A DNA stretch of 64,000 bases from a bacterium. Its GTDB lineage: Bacteria > Pseudomonadota > Alphaproteobacteria > Rhizobiales > Aestuariivirgaceae. Every line of letters begins with the position of its first letter. Position 1 is the stretch's first letter. The notes under the pieces were generated by a model. It was not told where the DNA came from, did not search any database, and saw only the letters and a list, made by a program, of their open reading frames with translations. Position numbers and translations under genes: made by a program. The stretch covers positions 112,928 through 176,927 of the forward strand of contig JALHQC010000003.1 of NCBI GenBank assembly GCA_022842165.1, in the 5' to 3' direction. Of the stretch, positions 17,512-27,534 are shown piece after piece.

Positions 17512-18564
17512 ATGGCGGACAAGAGATTGCGGGTTCTGGTCGTGGGCCTCGGCAACATGGGAATGAGCCACGCGCTCGCCTATACCCGCATTCCGGATTT
17601 TGAGGTCGTCGGCGTCTGCGAACGCCGCATCGCCAGCCGCGAACTTCCCGAGGCGCTGAAGGGTGCAAAGAAGTTCGACAATTTCGAGAAGGCGCTGGCG
17701 GAGTTGAAACCCGATGTCGTCTCGATCAACACGCTGCCCGATACCCATGCGCAATTCGCCATCAAGGCGATGGAAGCCGGCGCACACGTGTTTGTGGAAA
17801 AACCTCTCGCCGATACCATCGAGAATGCCGAGAAGGCGGTTGCGACCGCGAAGCGCACCGGCAAGAAGCTGGTGATCGGCTATATCCTGCGCCAGCACCC
17901 CTCGTGGGTGAAGTTCATCGAGATCGCGCAGCAGCTGGGCACGCCGCTCGTTTTCCGCATGAACCTGAACCAGCAGTCGAACGGCCAGACCTGGGACTGG
18001 CACAAGCGGCTGCTTAATTCCTTCCCGCCCATTGTCGATTGCGGCGTCCACTATGTCGATGTCATGTGCCAGATGACCAAGGCGAAGCCCATCAAGGTGC
18101 ACGCTATCGGCGCGAAGCTGAGCGACGAAGTGAGCCTGCAGAACTACGGCATGCTGCAGGTGATCTTCGATGATGGCTCGGTTGGCTGGTATGAAGCGGG
18201 CTGGGGCCCGATGATGAGCGAGACCGCCTTCTTCGTGAAGGACGTGATCGGCCCCAAGGGCTCGGTCTCGATTGTGATGGCCGAGACGGCTGGCGATGTG
18301 AAGTCTGACGATATCAACGCCCATACCAAGACCAACCAGATTCTCTGGCACCATGCCGACATGAAGACGCCTGACACCCGCATCGACATGAGCGACGAGC
18401 CGAGCCATGACGACCTCTGCGAGCGCGAGCAGCGCTATCTGCTGAAGGCGATCAGGGAAAATCTCGACATCACCGACCACATGAACGATGGCGTCAAGAG
18501 CCTCAAGATCGTGATGGCCGCGGACCGCTCGATCCACGAGGGCCAGGTGGTGATGCTGGACTGA
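17512..18564 (+). CDS. Gfo/Idh/MocA family oxidoreductase (second copy)
   Basis: A 350-aa protein of the same superfamily as its upstream neighbour: Rossmann motif RVLVVGLGNMGMSHALAY, the EKP motif in HVFVEKPLAD, and the catalytic-region motif IVDCGVHYVDVMCQM. The C-terminal half contains a long segment (WDWHKRLLNSFPPIVDCG) not matching the first copy, so the two probably act on different intermediates. The start follows GGAGAG. It ends the plus-strand operon, 1 bp from the convergent amidase gene. Confidence 0.9.
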   Translation: MADKRLRVLVVGLGNMGMSHALAYTRIPDFEVVGVCERRIASRELPEALKGAKKFDNFEKALAELKPDVVSINTLPDTHAQFAIKAMEAGAHVFVEKPLADTIENAEKAVATAKRTGKKLVIGYILRQHPSWVKFIEIAQQLGTPLVFRMNLNQQSNGQTWDWHKRLLNSFPPIVDCGVHYVDVMCQMTKAKPIKVHAIGAKLSDEVSLQNYGMLQVIFDDGSVGWYEAGWGPMMSETAFFVKDVIGPKGSVSIVMAETAGDVKSDDINAHTKTNQILWHHADMKTPDTRIDMSDEPSHDDLCEREQRYLLKAIRENLDITDHMNDGVKSLKIVMAADRSIHEGQVVMLD

Positions 18565-18565
18565 T

Positions 18566-20041
18566 CTATAGCGGACGGGCCTCGCAAATGGCGTAGCTCG
18601 CGGCCCAGGGCCGCAACCGCTCGAAGGCAGCACTCGCCGCAAACACGTCGGCATCGGCGAGACGCCGTCCGATAATCTGCATGCCGACCGGCAACCCATC
18701 AACCATGCCAGCCGGAATCGAGGCCGCCGGATGGCCGGTGAAATTGATGGGATAGGTGAGGCACCAGCCGATGAGCGGGTCGACCTCCTCGCCATTGATG
18801 TGCGTCGGTCCCACGGTATTCCCGTCGTCGCGGTTCTTCACCGGCAATCCGGCGAGGGTTGGCGTGATCAGCAGGTCGTATTCGGCGAACACACTCTGGA
18901 TCGCGTCATAGACCTCGCTCCGCACCCACTGGTCGCGCGCCAGATCGTTCAGCGTCATTTTCTCGCCAATCTCGATCCACCGCAGATATTCCGGCGGAAA
19001 ATCCGCGCGGTGATCTTTCAGCAGGTCGACACCATACATTTTCATCGTGGCGAATGTGCCGAGATTGAGCGGCATCATCAGCCGCGACCATACATCGCTC
19101 AGCTCGCGCTGGGGCGTGGTAATGCCGGTCTTCACCTCTTCCACGATTGCGCCGGCCTCCTCGAAGGCGCGAACGGCTCTCGCCACCGTCTCCGCGATCG
19201 CAGGCTCCACCGGAAACACATCGAGATTCGGGCTGTAGGCGATCCGCATGCCCTTTACCGGGCGTTTCAGTGCACTTAAGTAGTCGACCTTCTCGTCGAG
19301 GCTGTGGGGATCGCGCGGGTCATAACCATCGAGCACGCTCATCGCCAGAGCGGCATCCTCCACCGTCCGCGTGATTGGGCCCTCATGCACGAAGGGCAGG
19401 TCGCCCGCGAAGGCATTGGGCCGGATCACCACCGGCACGCGGCCATAAGAGGCCTTGTAGCCATAGACGCCGCACCAGGCGGCAGGGATGCGGATCGATC
19501 CGCCCGCATCGGTGCCCTCGGCAATGGAAAGCATCCCGTCTGCCACCGCGGCCGCACTGCCGCCCGAGGAACCGCCGGGATTGCGCGTCACATCGAACGG
19601 GTTTCGCGTGGCGCCGAACAGGTAGTTGTCGCACACGCCGCGCAGCCCCATCACCGGCGAGTTGGTCTTTCCAACAAGGATTGCGCCCGCCTTCTCGATC
19701 CGCTCCGCGAAAGGGCAGTAAAACTGCGCGATATTGTTTTTGAGCGCCCGCACGCCGCCAAACGTGGTGGGCCAGCCGGGCTTGAAGTCGAACAGATCCT
19801 TGATGGCCGAGGGAACGCCGTGCAGCGGGCCCAGCGCTTCGCCCTTAATGACCGCATCTTCGGCCTTGCGGGCAGCCTTCCGCGCATCCTCGAAGCCCAG
19901 ATAGATGAGAGCGTTGAGGCTTGGGTTCCGGTGCTCGATGCGTGCGATGGTGTCTTCCATCACCTCGACGGGGGAAAGCTTTCGGCCGGCAATCAGCCGG
20001 GCTGTCTCGCTGGCACTCATGCAGGCGGTGTCTGTGCTCAT
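18566..20041 (-). CDS. Amidase (amidase-signature family)
   Basis: A 491-aa amidase-signature enzyme hydrolysing an amide bond in the cytoplasm. The Ser-cisSer-Lys triad is visible: Lys in [12 protein letters not shown] and the serines in [15 protein letters not shown], followed by [12 protein letters not shown]. The start ATG 20041 has an AGGGAG site seven bases upstream; 27 further upstream codons in frame are unlike the family and are rejected. It is the third gene of a minus-strand group after an OYE reductase and an ornithine-cyclodeaminase homologue, with 120 bp of non-coding DNA before it. A second amidase is at 32126-33514. Confidence 0.9.
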   Translation of the reverse strand: MSTDTACMSASETARLIAGRKLSPVEVMEDTIARIEHRNPSLNALIYLGFEDARKAARKAEDAVIKGEALGPLHGVPSAIKDLFDFKPGWPTTFGGVRALKNNIAQFYCPFAERIEKAGAILVGKTNSPVMGLRGVCDNYLFGATRNPFDVTRNPGGSSGGSAAAVADGMLSIAEGTDAGGSIRIPAAWCGVYGYKASYGRVPVVIRPNAFAGDLPFVHEGPITRTVEDAALAMSVLDGYDPRDPHSLDEKVDYLSALKRPVKGMRIAYSPNLDVFPVEPAIAETVARAVRAFEEAGAIVEEVKTGITTPQRELSDVWSRLMMPLNLGTFATMKMYGVDLLKDHRADFPPEYLRWIEIGEKMTLNDLARDQWVRSEVYDAIQSVFAEYDLLITPTLAGLPVKNRDDGNTVGPTHINGEEVDPLIGWCLTYPINFTGHPAASIPAGMVDGLPVGMQIIGRRLADADVFAASAAFERLRPWAASYAICEARPL

Positions 20042-20161
20042 GACATACTCCCTGAACGGCGCCACTCCATCACCACTCGAGGCATGGCACAAGTGATCCC
20101 ATGCGCATCTCCGCCCCGGCATTGCCGCATAGGCGTGCGGTCGCGCGCCGCCGCTCAGCGA

Positions 20162-21175
20162 TCAGGTCGAGATCATCTTCTTCTCGATGCCCACGCCTGC
20201 CGCGAGAGCGCGCTCATATTCAAGCGGCACCGTGGCGGAGTCCTGCAAGGCGATGCCGGTTGAATCGAAGATGGTGATCTCGGTGTCGGACGTGCGCCCC
20301 GGCTTGCGCCCGGTGATGACCTCGCCGATCTCGCCCGCGATGTCGGCCTCGGTGATCAGCCCTTCCGACAGCGGCACGTTGATTTCGCCATCGGTGCGGC
20401 ACTGGCGGATATCATCGACGAAGATGCGGGCACCTTTGAGAAGCCGCCCTTCCAGTTCCTGGTCGCCCTTCTTGTCGGCGCCCACCGCCGCGATATGAGT
20501 GCCGGGCGAGATCCAGTCGGCCATCACGATGGGGCCGCGCGCGGGCGTCAGCGTCACCACCACATCTGCGCCGCGCACCACTTCCTCGAGATTGGTCGAG
20601 GTCCTAATCTCGAAGCTGTCGTATTTCGGCTGCTGTTCCTTCTTGAAGGTATCAAGGGTCGACTGCGTCCTGCTCCATACGCGCACATCCGTCCAGGGGA
20701 AGACTTCGTTGCATGTCGCCAGCGCGCCTTCCGCCATGTGGCCCGCGCCGACGATTGCCAGCCTGCGCGAATCCTTGCGTGCCATCCACTTGGCCGAGAC
20801 CGCAGCGGCGGAACCCGTCCGCATCACGGTATGATAGCTGCCATCGACGATCGCCAGCGGAAAGCCGGTTTCGGGGTGCGTATAGATCAGGATCGAGAAG
20901 ACCGTGGGAAGATTGTATTTCTCGCGGTTCTGCTCGCGGATCGACACCCACTTGCAGGCAGCCGCATGCGGCTCCTCGATATAGGAGGGCATCGCCTCCC
21001 ACTCGCCGGGAAAGCGGTCGAGAACGATATGGCCCTTGGGGTCCATGTAGTAGCGGCCTTCGCCATGCATGCGGTAGGCCTGCTCGACGCAGTCATTATA
21101 CTCATGCGGCTTGAGCAGGCCGATCATCTCGGTGCGGCCGAGAATGAGCGTCTTCCGGTTTGCCCAGTTTTCCAT
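20162..21175 (-). CDS. Ornithine cyclodeaminase / mu-crystallin family protein
   Basis: A 337-aa NAD(P)-dependent protein of the ornithine cyclodeaminase family, which also contains alanine dehydrogenase, ketimine reductase and similar activities. Visible are KWVSIREQNREKYNLPT, the DGSYHTVMRTGSAAAVSAKW substrate loop, the Rossmann motif LAIVGAGHMAEGAL, and GTHIAAVGADKKGDQEL. The product cannot be narrowed further. It lies 18 bp after the OYE-family gene on the same strand, so they are co-transcribed. A role with imino or amino acids fits the amide theme. Confidence 0.85.
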   Translation of the reverse strand: MENWANRKTLILGRTEMIGLLKPHEYNDCVEQAYRMHGEGRYYMDPKGHIVLDRFPGEWEAMPSYIEEPHAAACKWVSIREQNREKYNLPTVFSILIYTHPETGFPLAIVDGSYHTVMRTGSAAAVSAKWMARKDSRRLAIVGAGHMAEGALATCNEVFPWTDVRVWSRTQSTLDTFKKEQQPKYDSFEIRTSTNLEEVVRGADVVVTLTPARGPIVMADWISPGTHIAAVGADKKGDQELEGRLLKGARIFVDDIRQCRTDGEINVPLSEGLITEADIAGEIGEVITGRKPGRTSDTEITIFDSTGIALQDSATVPLEYERALAAGVGIEKKMIST

Positions 21176-21193
21176 TGTGCGTTCCTCTCTCTG

Positions 21194-22411
21194 TCAGTTC
21201 ATCCATCCAGCTTTTCGGCGCTGGCTCAAGTCAGGGTTCCATTCGAGCCTGGGAAGGTCGGAGGGATAGGCCATCGCGAGATCGTTCGGCGGCTTGATCA
21301 CGTAGCGGCGGTTGAACGGCGTCCAGTCATATGCCTCGCCGGAGCGGATGATGTGCGGCCAGTCGGGATGCGCGAAGAGGGGGCGGCCCACCGCGACGAG
21401 GTCGCCCGCGCCTGAGTTGAGAACCTCTTCGGCGTGAGCGCCCTCGGAGATGCCGCCATTGACGATCACCGGCTTGCCGCTGGCCTCGCGGAGGACGTGC
21501 GGAATCGGCGTCGCACCATCGCTGGCGCGATTGTCCTTCCAGGCGAAGCTCGACCAGTGGAGCGCGTCCGCCTCGGCGTCGGCCAGCGCCTTGCCGACAG
21601 CGCGCGCATAGGACAGCCCGCCCGGCCAGGCGCCCGTGAAATCGTCGACGCCATCCTGGCTCAGGCGCAGCGTGATGATCTTGTCCGGGCCGATGGCCTT
21701 GCGCACGCGCTCGCAGACGAGCTTTGCGAAGCGCACGTTATTCTCGGCCGAGCCGCCATATTCATCGTTGCGGAGATTGGTTTTGGGATGGATGAACTGA
21801 TAGAGCAGATAACCGTTTGCACCGTGAATCTCGACACCGTCGAAACCGGCCTCCACGGCGCGGGCCGCACCTTCGGCAAAGCCATCTGCCAAACGCGAAA
21901 TCTCGGCCTTCGTCAGGGCGCGGGCCGGCGGGAAGGTCACCTTGGGCCAGTCGCCAGTGATGCCACGGTTGTGCTTTTCCTCATCGGTATCGGTGTAAAG
22001 CACCCAGCCCGGGCTTTGCGTATCGCTCGCCGTCACCGCCTGCTCGCCTTTGTGCAGGCAGCGGGGATCGCTCACCCGGCCGCCATGCATCAATTGCAGG
22101 ATGATCGGAACGCCATGGGCGTGCACGGCCTCGGTCACTTTCCGCCAGCCCTCGACGTGCCGGGGCGTGGCGATGCCGGGCTGGTTCAGATAGGCGGCGC
22201 AGCCCAGTTCGTCATTCTCGAAGGTCCCCTCGGTGATGATCATGCCAAGGCCGCCCCGCGCACGGCGGGCATAATAGGCGGCCATTTCATCGGTGGGCGT
22301 GCCATCGGCTTCAGCGCACTGGCGCGTCAGCGGCGCCATCACGATGCGGTTCTTCAGCCTCACGCCGCCAAGCCGGAATTCAGAAAATGTCTTCGCCAAT
22401 CCTGTCGTCAC
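21194..22411 (-). CDS. NADH:flavin oxidoreductase, Old Yellow Enzyme family
   Basis: A 405-aa FMN-dependent TIM-barrel reductase. Family features include LKNRIVMAPLTRQCAEADGT, ILQLMHGGRVSDP, the catalytic HGANGYLLYQFIHPKTN region with the NLRNDEYGGSAENN loop, and the phosphate-binding VIVNGGIS followed by VAVGRPLFAHPDW. No C-terminal iron-sulfur/FAD domain is present, so this is the short OYE form reducing alpha,beta-unsaturated compounds. It lies 55 bp downstream of the LysR gene on the same strand and leads into the OCD-like and amidase genes. Confidence 0.92.
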   Translation of the reverse strand: MTTGLAKTFSEFRLGGVRLKNRIVMAPLTRQCAEADGTPTDEMAAYYARRARGGLGMIITEGTFENDELGCAAYLNQPGIATPRHVEGWRKVTEAVHAHGVPIILQLMHGGRVSDPRCLHKGEQAVTASDTQSPGWVLYTDTDEEKHNRGITGDWPKVTFPPARALTKAEISRLADGFAEGAARAVEAGFDGVEIHGANGYLLYQFIHPKTNLRNDEYGGSAENNVRFAKLVCERVRKAIGPDKIITLRLSQDGVDDFTGAWPGGLSYARAVGKALADAEADALHWSSFAWKDNRASDGATPIPHVLREASGKPVIVNGGISEGAHAEEVLNSGAGDLVAVGRPLFAHPDWPHIIRSGEAYDWTPFNRRYVIKPPNDLAMAYPSDLPRLEWNPDLSQRRKAGWMN

Positions 22412-22466
22412 GTTTCACCGTCCCTGTTGTGAAGTGTTGCCTGCCGAATGCGGGTTGCCTTGCGTG

Positions 22467-23372
22467 TCATACCAACATGTAGTGCTTGCCCACGGCAAGG
22501 CTCGTGTCCACGAACCGGCGCATGGCTCCACTGATGCTGGCGCGGCGCCAGGCGAGATGGGTCTCCACGATCACCGGCGGATCGGTGACGATGGGGCGAG
22601 CCGCGATCACGTTCTCGCCGCAGAAGCGCGGCACGCCGCAGAACACGGTGATGCCGACGCCGGCGGTGACCAGACCGAGAATGCCGGTGAGGCTCGAGGC
22701 TTCCTGCCCGATCGACAGCACTTGGCCCGCCTTCTGGAAGGCGTCGATCACGATTCGGCGGAAGGTCGGCCACTCGGACGTGGTGCCCATGATCAGCTCC
22801 TCGCGCGCCAGATCCTCGATGGTGAGGCTCTGCTTCCGCGTCAGCGGATGACCGGGCGGCAGCAGCGCCATCAGCTTGTGGCGAGCCACGGGGCGCGATT
22901 CAATCTCGGAGCTCTGGAACGCACCCTCGATGAAGCCGAGATCGATCTCTCCCTGCAGGATCTTGTCGCGCTGGGCCGGAGAGGTGAGATAGGTGAGCTC
23001 GAGCTGCACTTCCGGGTTGGTGCGGCGGAATTCGCGGGTGATATCGGGCACCAGCGAATGCCCGGTGATCGTCGTGTAGCCGATGCGCAGCCGCGCCTTG
23101 GTGCCCGAGGCCAGCAGGCGCACGGTGCTTTCGGCGATGTCGACGCGCCGCAGGATGTCCTGCGCTTCCTCGAGCAGGTAGCGCCCCGACTCGGTCAGCC
23201 GCACCTTGCGCGTCGTCCGCTCCAGCAGCTTGGCGCCCATGCGCTCTTCCATTTCCAGAACGATGCGGCTTACCGCCGGTTGCGCCATCGTCAGCCGTTC
23301 GGCAGCGCGGTGAAAGTTGAGTTCTTCCGCCACTGCCACAAACGTGCTGAGATGCTTCAGGTCATAGCGCAT
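22467..23372 (-). CDS. LysR-family transcriptional regulator
   Basis: A 301-aa LysR regulator. The winged HTH is at residues 1-60 (LKHLSTFVAVAEELNFHRAAE, then MAQPAVSRIVLEMEERMGAKL), followed by the periplasmic-binding-like effector domain starting at RLRIGYTTI. I prefer ATG 23372; the upstream ATG at 23393 would place the start codon inside an ATGCG-N5-CGCAT palindrome that looks like its own operator. It is divergent from the hydantoinase cluster beginning at 23663 and precedes the OYE gene, so it may regulate either or both. The effector is unknown. Confidence 0.9.
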   Translation of the reverse strand: MRYDLKHLSTFVAVAEELNFHRAAERLTMAQPAVSRIVLEMEERMGAKLLERTTRKVRLTESGRYLLEEAQDILRRVDIAESTVRLLASGTKARLRIGYTTITGHSLVPDITREFRRTNPEVQLELTYLTSPAQRDKILQGEIDLGFIEGAFQSSEIESRPVARHKLMALLPPGHPLTRKQSLTIEDLAREELIMGTTSEWPTFRRIVIDAFQKAGQVLSIGQEASSLTGILGLVTAGVGITVFCGVPRFCGENVIAARPIVTDPPVIVETHLAWRRASISGAMRRFVDTSLAVGKHYMLV

Positions 23373-23378
23373 TGATTG

Positions 23379-23393
23379 ATGCGTTTTTCGCAT
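23379..23393. promoter_or_regulatory. Candidate LysR operator
   Basis: A perfect 5-bp-arm inverted repeat, ATGCG-TTTTT-CGCAT, lies immediately upstream of the preferred LysR start and within the 290-bp region divergent from hyuA. The spacing and symmetry fit a LysR-type binding site. No further clear boxes were recognised in 23394-23662. The function is inferred. Confidence 0.35.
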
Positions 23394-23662
23394 TAACGGA
23401 TTGCGTATTCATTATTTCACAGCGCGCCGGTGTGTGTCTAGTATTTCGGAAAAAGGAAACGATCCCGGGTGGCGCGAGACACATTCCAGTCCAAGGACGG
23501 AAGCCAAGTCGCGAGAATGGCCTATAATCAGGCATTCGGAAGAATTGTTCGTGTGCCTTTCTCATTGCGAAGGAAGTCAGCCGGCCAGCCGAAGGGGGCG
23601 GGTTACGGATGCAGCGGCAAGACCTTTGGCACTTTATCAATCGGCATGAAAAGGACCTCAAG

Positions 23663-25765
23663 ATGATCCGGATCGGTGTGGATGTCGGCGGCACCTTTAC
23701 GGATATCGTATTCGAGCGTTCAGGTCATGGCAGCGAGCAACAGGTTGTCGTCACTAAGGTGCAAAGTACGCCCAACGACCAGTCGGAAGCGGTCGTCGAA
23801 GGCATCCTGAAGGTCTGCAAGCTTGCGGGCGTCGAGCCTTCGCAGATCGATTCGGTATTTCATGGAACGACGGTTGCCACCAACATGGTGATCGAGCGCG
23901 CCGGCGCGGAAGTGGGGATGATCACCACGCGCGGCTTCCGCGACATCATGCACATGGCGCGGCACAAGCGGCCGCATAATTTCTCGCTGCAGTTCGATCT
24001 GCCCTGGCAAACGAAGCCGCTGGTGCGCCGCCGGAATCGTCTCGTGGTGACCGAGCGCATCATGCCGCCCGATGGCACGATCGAGGTTCCGCTCGCCGAA
24101 GACGAAGTGAAGCAGGCAGCCGAGCTGTTCGCCAAGCGCGGCATGGATGCGGTGATCGTGGCGTTCCTGTTCTCCTTCCTCAACAACGCGCATGAGCAGC
24201 GCGCCAAGGAGATCGTCAAGTCGATCCTGCCCGATGCCTTCGTCTCGTGCTCGTCCGATGTCGTCAACACGATCCGCGAGTATGAGCGGTTTTCGAGTGC
24301 CGCCATGAACGCCTATATCGGGCCCAAAACCGCGCATTACCTGCGCTCGCTCGAAGGGCGGCTGCGCGCCAACGGCATCAGGGCCATGGTGCGCATCATG
24401 CAGTCGAACGGCGGCATCTCGACGATCGAGAATTCGAGCGAATTGCCCATTGGCCTGCTGCTGTCGGGGCCTGCTGGCGGCGTCATCGGCGGGCGCTGGA
24501 CGGGCGAGAACTGCAACAAGGGCAATATCATCACCATCGACATCGGCGGCACCTCGGCCGATATCAGCGTGATCGAGGATGGCGAACTCCGCATCAAGAA
24601 CCCGCGCGACACGGAAGTCGCCGGCCTTCCCGTGCTCGTGCCGATGATCGATATCGACGCCATCGGCGCCGGCGGCGGATCGATTGCCTATATCGATCAG
24701 GGCGGGGCGTTCCGGGTTGGCCCGCGGTCGGCGGGTGCTGTGCCGGGGCCGGCCTGCTATGCGAAGGGCGGCGAGGAACCGACCGTCACCGATGCGCAAG
24801 TCGTGCTGGGCCGCATGGACCCGGAGCACTTCCTCGGTGGCGACCTGACGATCGATGCCTCGCTGTCAGAGAAAGCGATCCGCAAGCACATTGCCGAGCC
24901 GCTGAACATGACAGTCGAGCAGGCGGCGCTGGGCATCCTCAAGATCGTCAACAACAACATGGCGCTGGCGATCAACGCGAACTCGGTCGCGAAAGGCGTC
25001 GATCCACGGAATTTCTCGCTGATGGGGTTCGGCGGCGCCGGCCCGCTTCACTCCGTATCGCTGGCCGAGGCGATCTTCGCAAAGGACGTCATCTCGCCGG
25101 TGCAGCCCGGCATCACCGCCGCGACTGGGCTTCTCGTCACGGACCTGCAGTACGAATATACGCGATCGACACTCATCGTTCTCGACAAGGCGAGTCCGGC
25201 GGAATTCGAGCGCGTCAATGTGGTGCTGAACGACCTGATGGCGCGCGCCAACAGGCAGCTCGATGCCGATGGCATTCCGCAGGCCCAAAGGCGGTTCCGC
25301 CAGATTGCCGAATGCCGCTATGTGGGGCAAGGTTTCGAACTCAGGGCCGAAGTTCCGGATGGTCCCATCAACGCCGCCAGCGCCGCCGCGGTCATCGAGA
25401 ATTTCTATAACGTCCACAAGCAGGTCTACGGCCATGCCTTCCGCGACCAGGGTTGCGAGATGGTCACGCTCCGCGTCGTTGCGACGGTTGCGGTCGAAAC
25501 GCTCAGGCTGCCAAAACTCGCGCATGGCGGACGACGCAACCCGGCTGGCGCCGTCATGTACCGGAGGCCCACCGTCTTCGATGACGGCAGGACCCTTGAA
25601 ACGCCGCGATATCAACGGGAAAAGCTGCTCGGCCTCGATACTGTCGATGGGCCGGCGCTGGTCATCCAGCACAATTCCACGACCCTGGTGCCACCCGGCT
25701 ATTCCGCTTCGGTGATGCATTACGGCGACATGCTGATCAGCAAAACCATGGAGGGCAGGTCATGA
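23663..25765 (+). CDS. hyuA: Hydantoinase/oxoprolinase family protein, subunit A
   Basis: A 700-aa ATP-dependent hydantoinase/N-methylhydantoinase A subunit. It has the N-terminal actin-like nucleotide site IRIGVDVGGTFTDIVFE, the HGTTVATNMVIERAG motif, the second phosphate-binding region TIDIGGTSADISVIEDG and SGPAGGVIGG. With HyuB it couples ATP hydrolysis to ring opening of hydantoins, 5-oxoproline or similar lactams. ATG 23663 is chosen because AAGGA lies eight bases upstream and the next residues are the conserved core. Its stop overlaps the HyuB start by 4 bp (ATGA). The exact ring substrate is not determined. Confidence 0.92.
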   Translation: MIRIGVDVGGTFTDIVFERSGHGSEQQVVVTKVQSTPNDQSEAVVEGILKVCKLAGVEPSQIDSVFHGTTVATNMVIERAGAEVGMITTRGFRDIMHMARHKRPHNFSLQFDLPWQTKPLVRRRNRLVVTERIMPPDGTIEVPLAEDEVKQAAELFAKRGMDAVIVAFLFSFLNNAHEQRAKEIVKSILPDAFVSCSSDVVNTIREYERFSSAAMNAYIGPKTAHYLRSLEGRLRANGIRAMVRIMQSNGGISTIENSSELPIGLLLSGPAGGVIGGRWTGENCNKGNIITIDIGGTSADISVIEDGELRIKNPRDTEVAGLPVLVPMIDIDAIGAGGGSIAYIDQGGAFRVGPRSAGAVPGPACYAKGGEEPTVTDAQVVLGRMDPEHFLGGDLTIDASLSEKAIRKHIAEPLNMTVEQAALGILKIVNNNMALAINANSVAKGVDPRNFSLMGFGGAGPLHSVSLAEAIFAKDVISPVQPGITAATGLLVTDLQYEYTRSTLIVLDKASPAEFERVNVVLNDLMARANRQLDADGIPQAQRRFRQIAECRYVGQGFELRAEVPDGPINAASAAAVIENFYNVHKQVYGHAFRDQGCEMVTLRVVATVAVETLRLPKLAHGGRRNPAGAVMYRRPTVFDDGRTLETPRYQREKLLGLDTVDGPALVIQHNSTTLVPPGYSASVMHYGDMLISKTMEGRS

Positions 25766-27534
25766 CCGGCCATGTCGATCCGATCAGTCTTCAGGTTATC
25801 GGCGGCGCTCTGCACTCGATCGCCGAGCAGATGGGCAATGTGCTCTACCGCATGAGCTATTCCTCGATCATCCGCGAGAGTCAGGACCTCGGCGCCGGGC
25901 TTTTCGACCGGGACTACAACACGCTTTGCGAATCCGACTCGACGCCCATGCATATCGGCTCGCTGCCGGGCTATCTGCGCGGCATCGAAAAAACCGTGCC
26001 GCTCGACGCCTGGAAGCCGGGCGATTGCGTCATTCACAATCATCCCTATTTCGGCGCCAGCCATTCTCCCGACATCGCCATCGTGATGCCGGTGTTCTTC
26101 GATGGCGAGCTGGTCGGGTTTTCGGCCAACACCGCGCATCACGTCGATATCGGTGCCGCAACTCCGGGCCTCGTCATCGACATTCCGGACGTGTTCGCCG
26201 AGGGCATGCTGCTCAACGGCCTCAAGCTTTACAACGAAGGCGTCCGGAACGAGGCGTTGTGGAAATACATCCGCGACAACACCCGCGTTCCGGGCCTCGT
26301 CATGGGCGACCTTGAGGCGCAGATCGCCTCGGCCGAACTCGGCGTGCAGCGTTTCGTCCAGCTGATGCACACCTATGGCAAGGAGACCGTGCTGCAGGCC
26401 ACGCGGCAGCTGATGGATTACACCGAGAACATGCTCCGCCGCGAGATCGCCAAGATCCCCGATGGTGAATATGTCGCCGAAGGCTTCCTCGACGATGACG
26501 GCCGCACACGCGGCAAGACGCTGCCGATCAAGGTGACGGTGAGGGTGACGGGGGACGATGTCGAGGTCGATCTCACTGGCTCCTCGCCCCAGGTGCCAAC
26601 GGCCTTCAACGTGCCCTTCGATGGCTCGACCAAGGTTGCCTGCTATTTCGCCTTCCGCGCCCTGCTGCTCGACACCTATACCCACAGCGAATATATTCCG
26701 CAGAACGAGGGGTCCTTCAGGCCGGTCAAGGTGACAGCACCGCTCGGCACCATCTTCAATCCGATCTGGCCCGCCGCGGCGGAAGCCCGGTTTAGCCAGA
26801 TCCAGCGCGTTGTCGATCTCATCATCAAGGCGCTGGCGCCGGTGCTGCCGGACAAATGCACGGCCGGAAATGCCGCCGTCCTGTCATTCGCGGCCTATTC
26901 GGGCATCAGGCCCAGCGGCGACTACTGGGTGTTCCTTGAGGTGAACGAGGCCTCGATGGGCGGCCGGCCGCAGTCGGACGGGCCCGACACTGTCGAAGAA
27001 CTGATGCGCAACACGCGCAACAATCCGCTGGAGGATCTCGGCATGCACCTGCCGCTGATCTGCGACCGATATGAAGTGCGGGATGACGTTCCGCCCGGCG
27101 CGGGAAAATTCCGCGGCGGTGCCGGCGTCGTCAAGTCGCAGCGTTACCTGACGCCTGGCTTCATGACGCACGAGTCTGACCGCAACGAGGATGCGCCCTG
27201 GGGCATCTTCGGCGGCAAGCCGGGGCATTGCAGCAAGGTCGAGCTCCGGAACACCATCACGGGTGCGGTATCCTACCAGCCGGCGAAGTTCTCGGGGCTT
27301 CGCACCGAGATCGGCGATGTAATCACTTACTACTCTCCGGTCGGCGGGGGCTATGGCGACCCGCTGGAGCGTGATCCGCAAAAGGTGCTGGACGATGTGC
27401 TCGACGGGTTCATCACGCCCGCTCACGCGCGCGACGACTATGGCGTCGTGCTGCGCGAGGTCGATGATGGCTATGGCTGGGCGCTCGACGGCGAGGGTAC
27501 CAAGGCGCTGCGCGGAAGCATGGCGCAAGGTTAG
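25762..27534 (+). CDS. hyuB: Hydantoinase/oxoprolinase family protein, subunit B
   Basis: A 590-aa subunit of the HyuA/HyuB complex, typical in length. The N-terminus DPISLQVIGGALHSIAEQMG and the following YSSIIRESQDLGAGLFD are characteristic, as are NHPYFGASHSPDIAIVMPVF and the C-terminal SPVGGGYGDPLERDP. Translation is coupled to hyuA by a 4-bp overlap. A 217-bp non-coding gap follows before the ABC importer genes, so a separate promoter there is possible. Close homologues include N-methylhydantoinase and acetone carboxylase subunits, so the assignment to hydantoins rests on the downstream D-carbamoylase and D-hydantoinase. Confidence 0.92.
   Translation: MTGHVDPISLQVIGGALHSIAEQMGNVLYRMSYSSIIRESQDLGAGLFDRDYNTLCESDSTPMHIGSLPGYLRGIEKTVPLDAWKPGDCVIHNHPYFGASHSPDIAIVMPVFFDGELVGFSANTAHHVDIGAATPGLVIDIPDVFAEGMLLNGLKLYNEGVRNEALWKYIRDNTRVPGLVMGDLEAQIASAELGVQRFVQLMHTYGKETVLQATRQLMDYTENMLRREIAKIPDGEYVAEGFLDDDGRTRGKTLPIKVTVRVTGDDVEVDLTGSSPQVPTAFNVPFDGSTKVACYFAFRALLLDTYTHSEYIPQNEGSFRPVKVTAPLGTIFNPIWPAAAEARFSQIQRVVDLIIKALAPVLPDKCTAGNAAVLSFAAYSGIRPSGDYWVFLEVNEASMGGRPQSDGPDTVEELMRNTRNNPLEDLGMHLPLICDRYEVRDDVPPGAGKFRGGAGVVKSQRYLTPGFMTHESDRNEDAPWGIFGGKPGHCSKVELRNTITGAVSYQPAKFSGLRTEIGDVITYYSPVGGGYGDPLERDPQKVLDDVLDGFITPAHARDDYGVVLREVDDGYGWALDGEGTKALRGSMAQG

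Noticed and set aside
16165..18795. 876-aa minus-strand open frame, the longest in the window
   Set aside because: It is antisense to three confidently identified genes (SDR, two Gfo/Idh/MocA) and has no family motif; length alone is a high-GC artefact.
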